Source: JAFNAG01 sp041501225 (GTDB lineage Bacteria > Acidobacteriota > UBA6911). Taken from it: a DNA stretch of 7,688 bases. Under the pieces are notes generated by a model. That model made no database searches, was not told where the DNA came from, and worked only from the letters and a program-made list of their open reading frames with translations. A program made the translations under genes and the position numbers. How positions within the stretch are numbered: position 1 is the stretch's first letter; the number at the start of each line of letters is the position of its first letter. This document shows positions 1 through 5,989 of this stretch, piece by piece. The DNA is taken from positions 1 through 7,688 of the forward strand of contig JBGQNR010000275.1 in the NCBI GenBank assembly GCA_041501225.1, written 5' to 3'.

Positions 1-42
1 GAAGCAAGGGTTGATCCTGTAGAAGCAAGGGTTGATCCTGTG
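1..42. repeat. Two copies of a 21-bp tandem repeat at the window edge
   Basis: The 20-mer gaagcaagggttgatcctgt occurs at 1-20 and again at 22-41, with one base after each copy (a at 21, g at 42). The array may continue to the left beyond the window. The period is a multiple of three, and on the plus strand the frame reads EARVDPV twice and then runs to a TGA at 70-72, so it could be the tail of a repeat-containing gene. It could equally be a non-coding minisatellite between convergent genes. Confidence 0.85.
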
Positions 43-61
43 CTACGACATCCTGCACTCT

Positions 62-727
62 CTATTGATTGACCACGATATAGCCTGAATGCACCTCGAC
101 CTTTAGAATATGGTAAGGCAGATTGTTCGGCTCCGTCGGGTCGAAGGGCGGATCTTGTCTGCGGCCGACCGCGCTCAGTATCTCAACAACGAGCAGGTTG
201 GGCAGTGTGATGGTGTCGAAGCGGGCTTCCTCAAGTTGGAAATTCGCTTTGCCGGCGTCCGAGATCAGACGCCCCCAGACCGTCAAAGCATGAACCCCGG
301 TCAGCATCGACCGGATCAGGTTGTTCAGGGACTTTGTGGAGCTGAAATTCAGACTGTCGAAATCGATCGTCGCAACTGCCCGCAAGCGCCCCTCTTCGAA
401 CTTCAATTGGATATCCTTCAAGCTCGGATGGTAATTGGGCTTGAGAACAATCGCGAGGTACGAGTTCCACTCGGCTTCGGAAAACCGCGTCGTCTGGCGG
501 ACAGCAGAATTGTGCGCGGCATCGTAAGCCTCCAGCCGCTTGATTTTGGCGGCACAACTATCCGCAGCTGCTTTGGTAATGCCGGCGACCGGACTTGACG
601 ACTGCATCGCGAAAGGGTTGCGTGTGAGTAGGATCAGGGTCCACACTGCAAAGCACGCCAGCAGCGCCGCCCGGCGCTGTGAGCAGCAGCCTGGCGGTTT
701 CTTCTGCCTCCCCTCGTTGACGATCAT
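62..727 (-). CDS. Membrane-anchored protein of unknown function, coupled to lepB
   Basis: I do not recognise a named family. The 221-aa product has a positively charged N-terminus (RQKK, then QRR), one hydrophobic segment at about residues 20-36, and a soluble remainder predicted outside the cytoplasm. The soluble part includes a helix-like stretch at 55-80, a segment FSEAEWNSYLA near 82-92, and alternating hydrophobic strands (LRAVATIDFDSLNF and TLPNLLVVEILSAV) that suggest a beta-rich or lipid-binding-like fold. The start is an ATG sharing four bases (ATGA) with the lepB stop, so translation is probably coupled to signal peptidase I. The position after lepB suggests an envelope role, but that is inference only. 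There is no frameshift and the reading frame is clean. The stop is at 62-64, next to the 21-bp repeats. Confidence 0.8.
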   Translation of the reverse strand: MIVNEGRQKKPPGCCSQRRAALLACFAVWTLILLTRNPFAMQSSSPVAGITKAAADSCAAKIKRLEAYDAAHNSAVRQTTRFSEAEWNSYLAIVLKPNYHPSLKDIQLKFEEGRLRAVATIDFDSLNFSSTKSLNNLIRSMLTGVHALTVWGRLISDAGKANFQLEEARFDTITLPNLLVVEILSAVGRRQDPPFDPTEPNNLPYHILKVEVHSGYIVVNQ

Positions 728-1398
728 CGGATGACCTTAAAAGACCTGCTCCAGCGAGTCTTTGTGAAGAAGTTCAGAAGAACGTCGGTGAACTGACTTA
801 AGCGATCCTTGAGGCTGGTCTGAAGATACTCCTCCCGCGGAGTTTCAAAGGACCAATAGATGATCAGGGCTTTGCCGATGATGTGATCGCGGGGCACAAA
901 TCCCCAGAACCTGCTGTCCTGGCTGTTGTCCCGGTTGTCGCCCATCGCGAAGTACTGGCCCTGCGGAACGTCATAGGCGCGATAGGACTCATAGACGCTT
1001 CCAGGATCGATGAATTGAGTGTACTTCTCCTGCAGCGGCTTGCCATTGATACTCACCGTGCGCCCAGTGATTTCAACGCGATCGCCGGGAAGGCCGATCA
1101 GGCGCTTTACGTATGCTGTCTCCGGGCTCTTGGGGTACTTGAAAACGATCGCATCGCCGCGCTTGAGATCTTTGTAGGGTAGAATCTTCGAGAGAAATCC
1201 GCTATGAAGTCCATAAACAAACTTGTTCACCAGCAGATGGTCGCCGATGAGAAGGCTCGATTCCATGGAACCCGTGGGGATTTTGAATGCCTGTACGACA
1301 AAAGTAGTCGCGAAGAGGGCGATGATTGCCGTAATGACAATCGACTCGAAATACTCTCGAATCGTCGACTTGGTGAATTGCGGTTGAAAGCCTTCCAC
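724..1398 (-). CDS. lepB: Signal peptidase I
   Basis: This serine/lysine endopeptidase (family S26A) removes signal peptides from exported pre-proteins at the outer face of the cytoplasmic membrane. The 224-aa product has a single N-terminal membrane segment at about residues 18-38. Box B follows directly (PTGSMESSL) with the nucleophile Ser44. The general-base Lys98 lies in YVKRLIGLPGD, and the late box MGDNRDNSQDSR is at about 152-163. All catalytic features are intact and the length is normal for the one-TM type. The start is GTG; an in-frame TAA lies about 20 bases upstream, so there is no good earlier start. A GGAGG stands 11 bases before the GTG (1410-1414), slightly far. The gene follows the prolyl oligopeptidase on the same strand after 223 bp and overlaps the next gene by four bases. 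Confidence 0.97.
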   Translation of the reverse strand: MEGFQPQFTKSTIREYFESIVITAIIALFATTFVVQAFKIPTGSMESSLLIGDHLLVNKFVYGLHSGFLSKILPYKDLKRGDAIVFKYPKSPETAYVKRLIGLPGDRVEITGRTVSINGKPLQEKYTQFIDPGSVYESYRAYDVPQGQYFAMGDNRDNSQDSRFWGFVPRDHIIGKALIIYWSFETPREEYLQTSLKDRLSQFTDVLLNFFTKTRWSRSFKVIR

Positions 1399-1436
1399 TC
1401 CTAGGGCTACCTCCAGTTAGATATAAAAGAACACAT

Positions 1437-1465
1437 AATTTAGCACACCATCCCTTTTGGGACAA
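1437..1465 (-). promoter_or_regulatory. Possible sigma-70 promoter for lepB
   Basis: On the minus strand TTGTCC (1460-1465) and TAAATT (1437-1442) are separated by 17 bases, each matching four of six consensus positions. It lies about 40 bp before the GTG of lepB. A small TCCC-loop-GGGA inverted repeat (1451-1462) overlaps the -35/spacer. The rest of the 223-bp gap holds only a weak GCAGG/CCTGC hairpin (1476-1493) with no T-run, so read-through from the upstream peptidase gene is also possible. Confidence 0.3.
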
Positions 1466-1621
1466 GACAACCACGGCAGGCGCTTTTACCTGCACGCACC
1501 TGCATGATCATCGTGTCACAGTGCACCTTTCCAGCTGTCCGTGGTCCCGGCATTTGAAATGCAATGAGGCGCATATCCTGCCGCGAACGACATATCTCCT
1601 GGCGGTCTATAGCCGGGCTCC

Positions 1622-3736
1622 TCATGGGTACTTCACTTTGGCTCCAACGTTATAGAGGAAGAAGGCGTAGCTGTCGGCGGTCTGGTCGATGCTTTTGGTG
1701 ACGTTGCTGGCGCCATGGCCGGAGCGCGTTTCAATCCGGATCAGGACTGGAGCTTCCCCCTTTTGCTTCTCCTGCAGGGTGGCGATGAACTTGAACGAGT
1801 GGGCCGGGACAACCCGATCATCGTGGTCAGCCGTGGTTACCAGAGTCGCAGGATAGGGAACTCCTTCCTTGAGATTATGCAGCGGAGAATAGGAGTAGAG
1901 GTTTTTGAAGTCCTTTTCGTTGTCGCTCGATCCATATTCCACTACCCAACCCCAGCCAACGGTGAATTCGTGAAAACGCAGCATGTCCATGACGCCCACC
2001 ATCGGCAGAACGACCTTAAACAGGTCGGGCCGCTGGGTCATAGCCGCGCCAACCAGCAGGCCCCCATTCGAGCCACCGGCAATAGCGAGCTTTTCTTTTG
2101 AGGTGTAGCCTTCCCGGATCAGGTACTCGGCGGCGGCAATGAAATCGTCGAATACGTTCTGCTTGTTTTGCAGCATTCCTGCCTTGTGCCAGGTTTCGCC
2201 GTACTCATTGCCGCCACGCAGGTTAGGCTCGGCGAATACGCAGCCGTTTTCGAGCAGAGCGATCAGGTTTGGACTGAAACCAGGCTGAACACTGATATTG
2301 AAACCGCCATACCCGGTAAGATAGCAAGGATTCTTGCCGTCGAGCGCCAGCCCCTTTCTGTAAACAATGAACATGGGGACTTTGGTCTTATCCTTGCTCT
2401 CATAAAAAACCTGTTTGACCTCGTAATCTCCAGGATTGAACTTGACTTCGGCTTTGCGAAAGACCTCGTTCTTGCCGGAGGCGATCTCATACTTGTAGAT
2501 CGTGGGCGGGAAGGTAAAGGATGTGAAGGTATAAAAAATCGTTGTGTCGTCATTCCACCCAAGGATCGGCTCGGATGTTCCCAGGGTTGGCAGCGCGATT
2601 TCTCGCACCAGCTTGCCGTCGAGCCCGTGCTGGTAGATCCTGGAGGTGGCGTCTTTCAGGTAGCCGCAGAAGAGTTCGCCTCCCACAGTAGAGGCCCAGT
2701 TCAGGACTTCGGGCTTCTCCTGGATCACGGTCTGCCAGTTTTCCTTTGCCGGTTTCTTGGGATCAATCAAGACCACCTGAAAATTCGGCGCACCTATATT
2801 GGTATGCACAAGGAATTTCTCGCCGATTGCTTCGATCGGAGTGCTGTCGTTGTCAAACCCCTGGATCAGCGGCTGGAAGGAGTCGCCTGTTTTTCGCAAG
2901 TCTTTCCAGTAGACTTCATTGCCGGACGTACCCTCCGAAATCACAAGAAATGCGAACTTCTCGTCCTCCGTAGTTGCCACCCCCAGGTAGCGCAGTGGAT
3001 GCTTTTTGTCTTCGTAGACGAGCCGGTCTTTTTCCTGAGGGTCGCCGAGCTTGTGATAGAAGACTTTTTCAAACTCGTTCTTCGCGGTCAGTTCATGTCC
3101 CGCGGCCGGTTTGTCATAACCGCTGTAGAAGAATCCATCGCCCATCCACGCCGCACCCCCAAACTTGACCCACTGGATGCGATCGGGCAGCTCCTTCTTG
3201 GTAGCAATTTCCATGACGCGGGTTTGAGACCAGTCCGATCCGGCCTCGCTGCGCGAAATGGCTATATATTTTTTGTTGCCCGAAACGTCCATGAGGGTGA
3301 TACGTACGGTACCGTCCGGCGACAGTTGATTAGGATCGATGAAGACCTCGGGCTGGCCGTCGATGCCTTTTTGAACATAGATCACCGATTGGTTCTGGAG
3401 CCCGTCATTCTTGGTGAAGAGATAATATTCACCGGCGCGCCTGGGCGAGGAATAACGCGGATAGTTGTATATCTCGGTCAGACGCTTGTGCAAGGCTTCC
3501 CTGAACGGGATTTTGCCGAGATAATCAAACGTTACTGCATTCTGGGCCTGCACCCATTTCGCGGTTTCTTCAGAACGGTCATCTTCGAGCCAGCGATAGG
3601 GATCCGCTACCTTGGTGCCGAAATAATCGTCGACCTGCTCCACCTTTTTCGTGGCCGGGTAGAGGATCTTGTCAGCCTTTTTACAGGAAGTCATGAGAAC
3701 CATGGCGATCAAGAGAATCGGGAGTAATACTTTCAT
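1622..3736 (-). CDS. Prolyl oligopeptidase family serine peptidase (S9A), probable lipoprotein
   Basis: It cleaves short peptides after proline. The 704-aa product matches the usual S9A size of about 700. It begins with a hydrophobic signal segment and a lipobox-like LMTSC (Cys18), so it is probably an envelope-bound lipoprotein. The family N-terminus follows (VADPYRWLEDD, about 45-55), then a middle region consistent with the seven-bladed propeller. The alpha/beta-hydrolase domain has nucleophile Ser556 in GGSNGGLL, Asp639 in ADHDDRVVP and His674 in RSGHGAS, so the triad is complete. An in-frame TTG nine bases earlier (3743-3745) is less likely, because GGAGG at 3747-3751 lies 10 bases before the ATG at 3736 but only one base before the TTG. 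The -3 lipobox residue is Met, somewhat unusual. Expressed divergently from the tRNA gene. Confidence 0.95.
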   Translation of the reverse strand: MKVLLPILLIAMVLMTSCKKADKILYPATKKVEQVDDYFGTKVADPYRWLEDDRSEETAKWVQAQNAVTFDYLGKIPFREALHKRLTEIYNYPRYSSPRRAGEYYLFTKNDGLQNQSVIYVQKGIDGQPEVFIDPNQLSPDGTVRITLMDVSGNKKYIAISRSEAGSDWSQTRVMEIATKKELPDRIQWVKFGGAAWMGDGFFYSGYDKPAAGHELTAKNEFEKVFYHKLGDPQEKDRLVYEDKKHPLRYLGVATTEDEKFAFLVISEGTSGNEVYWKDLRKTGDSFQPLIQGFDNDSTPIEAIGEKFLVHTNIGAPNFQVVLIDPKKPAKENWQTVIQEKPEVLNWASTVGGELFCGYLKDATSRIYQHGLDGKLVREIALPTLGTSEPILGWNDDTTIFYTFTSFTFPPTIYKYEIASGKNEVFRKAEVKFNPGDYEVKQVFYESKDKTKVPMFIVYRKGLALDGKNPCYLTGYGGFNISVQPGFSPNLIALLENGCVFAEPNLRGGNEYGETWHKAGMLQNKQNVFDDFIAAAEYLIREGYTSKEKLAIAGGSNGGLLVGAAMTQRPDLFKVVLPMVGVMDMLRFHEFTVGWGWVVEYGSSDNEKDFKNLYSYSPLHNLKEGVPYPATLVTTADHDDRVVPAHSFKFIATLQEKQKGEAPVLIRIETRSGHGASNVTKSIDQTADSYAFFLYNVGAKVKYP

Positions 3737-3771
3737 TGGGTTCAAGCCTCCTCATAGCCGGGAAAATCATC

Positions 3772-3801
3772 GTTATCTTTCTACCATAAGCGCGGCATCA
3801 A
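3772..3801 (-). promoter_or_regulatory. Weak promoter candidate for the prolyl oligopeptidase gene
   Basis: On the minus strand TTGATG (3796-3801) and GATAAC (3772-3777) are 18 bases apart, about 36 bases before the ATG. Each box matches about four of six consensus positions, so this is only a candidate. Confidence 0.25.
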
Positions 3802-3843
3802 CCATAGCAGTTTGCATCGACCTGCCCTGCAACGGAGGAGATG

Positions 3844-3902
3844 CGATCCGCTCGGAGGCCGGCTTGAGCCTGTGTCGATGCGCCGGATCGGGACATGCCC
3901 GA
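3844..3902. repeat. Nested inverted repeats between divergent peptidase and tRNA genes
   Basis: CGATCCG (3844-3850) and CGGATCG (3884-3890) are a perfect 7-bp inverted pair 33 bases apart. The right arm overlaps a second hairpin, TCGGG-ACATG-CCCGA (3888-3902). The two folds share bases and are mutually exclusive. They could act as an operator or an alternative RNA structure, or be chance in a GC-rich gap. No coding frame is supported here. Confidence 0.4.
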
Positions 3903-3934
3903 GGCACGGCCCGGGTTGACAGGCAACAAATATC

Positions 3935-3963
3935 GGTTGGTTTTTCGGTTGGGGTCTTATAAA
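3935..3963 (+). promoter_or_regulatory. Probable tRNA-Val promoter
   Basis: A -10-like TATAAA (3958-3963) lies 13 bases before the mature 5' end, consistent with a short leader. The -35 is poor (TTGGTT at 3937-3942, 15-base spacing). A perfect TTGACA at 3916-3921 is too far (36 bases) from this -10 and has no convincing -10 of its own. Confidence 0.4.
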
Positions 3964-3976
3964 CTTAAGCGCTCAC

Positions 3977-4052
3977 GGGCGGTTAGCTCAGCTGGCAGAG
4001 CATCGGTTTTACACACCGGGGGTCGCAGGTTCAAGTCCTGCACCGCCCACCA
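3977..4052 (+). tRNA. tRNA-Val, anticodon TAC
   Basis: A full 76-base cloverleaf with encoded CCA. Acceptor GGGCGGT (3977-3983) pairs with ACCGCCC (4042-4048). The D stem is GCTC/GAGC, and the anticodon stem TCGGT/ACCGG carries the loop TTTACAC, giving anticodon TAC at 4010-4012 (reads GUA and related Val codons). The variable loop has five bases, T stem GCAGG/CCTGC encloses TTCAAGT, the discriminator is A and CCA is at 4050-4052. No mispairs are seen beyond one G-U type pair at the anticodon stem base, so it should be functional. Its 3' end borders the lower-GC accessory block, which is the usual place for element integration. Confidence 0.97.
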
Positions 4053-4058
4053 CTTATA

Positions 4059-4082
4059 GGCGCCCAAAACGCCGGGTGCGCC
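4059..4082. terminator. GC-rich hairpin between convergent tRNA and operon end
   Basis: GGCGC (4059-4063) pairs with GCGCC (4078-4082), with two further C-G pairs possible around a single bulged base. It sits between the 3' end of the plus-strand tRNA and the stop of the minus-strand gene at 4104, so it could end transcripts from both sides. No T-run follows on either strand, so intrinsic termination is uncertain. Confidence 0.35.
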
Positions 4083-4103
4083 CAGGGTGCGAAATGTGAC
4101 GCC

Positions 4104-4529
4104 TCACGTTGTCTTGTGAGTGATTTTGATGGGAAACTCCGCAATTTCTTTCCATTCAGCCGAGGGTTCGATCTCTCGTAACCACAATTTGAGTCTGAGC
4201 GGTCCCTTTTGGATGGGGAATCCAAGTACTTCCGTGATGATTCTGTTAAATTGCTGAGATAGCTTGAATCTTAGACCTGCGGTAATCAGGGTCTTGTCTT
4301 CTTCGTTTACCAACACGCACTTCTGTTCCAGCTCTTTGTTTTCCTCGCTCTCGTTTCGTTGGAACAACGTAAAAACTGCCCATTTCATAGGAACGCAGAC
4401 GTCTGGCGGAATATCCTTACCGGTCGGCAGTTGTAACTGAATTTCATGGAAAAGGCCGATAAGCGAAACCACATTATCTTGGCCAATAATGACTTTTTCA
4501 CATGGTGCAAACATCAGCAGTCTGGGCAT
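4104..4529 (-). CDS. Hypothetical protein, third gene of the toxin-like operon (possible DUF6941-like)
   Basis: The 141-aa soluble protein has no signal peptide or membrane segment. It opens with RLLMFAPCEKVIIGQDNVVS, LIGLFHEIQL follows, and the C-terminal half alternates hydrophobic strands (LRFKLSQQFN, LRLKLWLREIEP, FPIKITH). The pattern resembles small beta-sandwich proteins of unknown function such as DUF6941, recalled by pattern and not confirmed. I chose ATG 4527-4529 because it overlaps the upstream stop as TGATG and has GAGGG seven bases before it. An upstream in-frame start at 4568 would add 13 residues that do not fit the family-like beginning. Its tight coupling to the CPCC gene suggests a shared role, perhaps accessory to immunity; that is inference. 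Confidence 0.75.
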   Translation of the reverse strand: MPRLLMFAPCEKVIIGQDNVVSLIGLFHEIQLQLPTGKDIPPDVCVPMKWAVFTLFQRNESEENKELEQKCVLVNEEDKTLITAGLRFKLSQQFNRIITEVLGFPIQKGPLRLKLWLREIEPSAEWKEIAEFPIKITHKTT

Positions 4530-4861
4530 CAGGCTACCCTCGCGATCGGCTGCGAATGCCATCCCCACCCCAAAAAGCTACTCGTTATGTCCGTGCGCTC
4601 GTCAGTTTCGTTTGCCACAAATTTAAATGGAAGAATTTTGGCATCTAGCAGCTGCACAATTGGATTCCATCCGAGGGGAGGAGCTTGTGTTTCGCTCCAC
4701 CAGTTTGCTCCTGACTCAAGCCATAGCAGCCTGAGTTCCTGGTGACTTTTTGTGGCGTCATCATAGCCGAATTGAGTTCCGCAGCATGGACAAATGCTGT
4801 GATTCTCTGGCGGATCAGGCAAATTGCCGAAACCGCAAACGGGGCAAGTATGGCGATTCAT
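4529..4861 (-). CDS. CPCC-type zinc-ribbon protein, candidate immunity/antitoxin
   Basis: The 110-aa cytoplasmic protein begins with a zinc-ribbon pair: CPVC (Cys6, Cys9) and, after 14 residues, CPCCG (Cys24, Cys26, Cys27). GTQFGYDD and a Trp-rich segment LLWLESGANWWSE follow, resembling the cysteine-rich CPCC proteins. Its ATG follows the TAA of the upstream toxin-like gene with no gap, and a strong AAGGAG (4871-4876) lies nine bases before it, inside the last codons of that gene. An immediate downstream partner with a better ribosome site is the arrangement expected for an immunity protein or antitoxin. Direct evidence for neutralisation is absent; it could instead be a metal-binding regulator. 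Confidence 0.85.
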   Translation of the reverse strand: MNRHTCPVCGFGNLPDPPENHSICPCCGTQFGYDDATKSHQELRLLWLESGANWWSETQAPPLGWNPIVQLLDAKILPFKFVANETDERTDITSSFLGWGWHSQPIARVA

Positions 4862-5170
4862 TTAAAGGCACTCCTTAAAATATTCTAAGTTTGTCCCTTT
4901 TCCATGGGTTCTCGGATCGGCCTTGAAATAGGTCACTATGTGCCCGCTTCTGGACAAAATGCCAAACTCACCTGTTCTCAGATCTAATCTTACCAGATCG
5001 CCGTCGCTTCTTCTTCCCTCTACCTGGTGTTCCGGGTCTAAGGGAAATCCGAGAAATGTATCGACCAGTGTGGCGTAATCATACATGCTTATCCAACCGA
5101 ATTCACTTCTGTGCTTTTGATGATGGTGAGCCAGATTTCCCGCATTCTCGAACCCTAGAGTAAATGGCAC
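4862..5170 (-). CDS. Small freestanding protein resembling a polymorphic-toxin C-terminal nuclease domain
   Basis: The 102-aa protein carries a His-rich start HHHQKHRSEFG (about 15-25) and a second conserved-looking block: GDLVRLDLRTGEFGILS (about 57-73) then IVTYFKADPRTHG and TNLEYF. I recall this layout (H..KH..EFG, then GDxVRxD..TxEFGVxS..G.I.TYFKPDP..HG..TNLDYF) from the C-termini of Rhs, CdiA and similar polymorphic toxins, where it is a predicted RNase, possibly of the barnase/EndoU/colicin E5-D/RelE type. No Rhs, filamentous haemagglutinin or other delivery domain is present: an in-frame stop (TGA) lies 33 bases upstream of the GTG start. No other start is possible in that interval, and its ribosome site is weak (AGGG nine bases away). 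So it is a solo toxin or the surviving tip of a larger one. Confidence 0.7.
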   Translation of the reverse strand: MPFTLGFENAGNLAHHHQKHRSEFGWISMYDYATLVDTFLGFPLDPEHQVEGRRSDGDLVRLDLRTGEFGILSRSGHIVTYFKADPRTHGKGTNLEYFKECL

Positions 5171-5206
5171 GATGCCTAGCCCTATGAACCTTAAGAACTT
5201 TGCTCA

Positions 5207-5234
5207 AGCATAGGTCAAACTTTCCGCCTGTCAA
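5207..5234 (-). promoter_or_regulatory. Sigma-70 promoter of the toxin-like operon
   Basis: On the minus strand a perfect TTGACA (5229-5234) is followed after 16 bases by TATGCT (5207-5212), predicting a start near 5200 and a leader of about 30 bases to the GTG at 5170. This is the best promoter in the window. Its -35 overlaps the last codon and TGA (5231-5233) of the continued recombinase frame, so it sits at the recombinase/operon junction. Confidence 0.6.
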
Positions 5235-5800
5235 GCGCGATCTCCTCGCGATGCCTTCTCCGAAGTAGCGTTTACACAGGAAAACGACGGCAGCCGGTTT
5301 ACCGCTTGCCGGTTGGCTCCGGGCACCAAATGTCCTTAGATATCCACTGTGATCTTGATGCTTGAATGCCCGAGCTGCTCTTTCACGTAGGCCAGGGATT
5401 CGCCGTTTTGGATCAGCAACGATGCGAAGGTATAACGGAGGTCATGGAAGCGAATCATCCTGAGCTGCGCCTTTGCCAGGCAGTTTGGGAATTCCCGCCT
5501 TGCCACATTATGCATATCGATCGGTGTCCCTTCGCCTGATGCGAACACCAAACCAGGAAGCTCAATCCTTCCCGCACTCATTGCTTCCTCGATGCGGCGC
5601 CGTGGATATGCGGCCAGTTCCTCGGCCAGGTCGACACGGCGGATCTTGTCCGTTTTGGTCGGGTATGCCTTTCCCTTTTTGACGCTGCGCCGAACCATGA
5701 TGAACTTGCCGTTCCAGTCGACGTTACCCCACTGCTGGTAGGAATGCCTTCTCGATTTGCTTGACGTGGATTGGTTCGCAGGTTGCCATGGGAGATGCAT
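5231..5800 (-). pseudogene. Tyrosine recombinase fragment with a stop at the catalytic Tyr
   Basis: The open frame 5336-5800 encodes the C-terminal catalytic half of a phage-type tyrosine recombinase: WGNVDWNGKFIMVRRS, then TKTDKIRRVDL, the box-II motif HDLRYTFASLL (His119, Arg122) and QLGHSSIKITVDI. The next codon is TAA at 5336-5338. The frame then continues GHLVPGANRQAVNRL, ending at TGA 5231-5233. In the family this reads VDxYGHLVPGANRQAV, with Tyr as nucleophile, so a single base change (TAC or TAT to TAA) removed the active residue. The N-terminal DNA-binding domains and the box-I Arg are missing. Residues 1-23 before WGNV do not look like the family, indicating a deletion or junction near 5731-5800. 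It cannot be active alone. Confidence 0.9.
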
Positions 5801-5809
5801 TTTAAATCA

Positions 5810-5971
5810 AATGCCGGTGTGCAACAAAGGACTGCATCTGGGGGCTCTTCGATAAACTACAATCGATCAGCGAGCGCCGCAGATAACAATTTTGAGAATG
5901 CAGTTGTCATCCAGGGGCCGTCGGTGATTCAGAAGTATCAGGCGGATTTTGAGAAGATCTGGGCGCGATAG
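5810..5971 (+). pseudogene. C-terminal remnant of a phospholipase-D-family protein
   Basis: The plus-strand frame ends with SSINYNRSASAADNNFENAV, then VVIQGPSVIQKYQADFEKIW and a TAG stop. This matches the tail of PLD/Nuc-type proteins: the GSxN part of the HKD motif, then D/N-rich ENxLVI and a final helix KYxxEFExLW. The H-K-D residues and everything before them are absent. The sequence upstream of about 5810 is the antisense of the recombinase fragment, so two broken genes abut head to head. The reading frame can be extended back to a TTG at 5771, but that portion is antisense recombinase and probably not translated meaningfully. The original could have been a DNA endonuclease or toxin; the class cannot be told from the tail. 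Confidence 0.75.
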
Positions 5972-5989
5972 CAGGGCGACAATTCAGAC

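Larger units (their letters stand above)
4053..5971. mobile_element. Probable remnant of an integrated element next to tRNA-Val
   Basis: The block starts at a tRNA 3' end and contains a tyrosine recombinase fragment, a phospholipase-D fragment on the opposite strand and a three-gene toxin-like operon. Counted lines in the operon are about 42-55% GC, against about 58% in lepB. I could not find a second copy of the tRNA 3' end to mark the far boundary, so the limits given are only those of the anomalous content. The recombinase may therefore not be the one that placed this DNA. Confidence 0.4.

Noticed and set aside
110..598. A 162-aa plus-strand frame
   Set aside because: It is antisense to the gene coupled to lepB and has no motif or ribosome site.
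1440..1625. A 61-aa minus-strand frame overlapping the peptidase stop by ATGA
   Set aside because: There is no ribosome site before its ATG, the product is Cys/Arg-rich without a pattern, and the candidate lepB promoter lies inside its 3' end.
2168..3727. A 519-codon open frame antisense to the prolyl oligopeptidase gene
   Set aside because: It lies wholly within a gene with an intact catalytic triad, its product has no recognisable motif, and long antisense frames are common opposite codon-biased genes.
3916..3921. Perfect TTGACA upstream of the tRNA gene
   Set aside because: The sequence 16-18 bases downstream is not -10-like, and the TATAAA box is 36 bases away.
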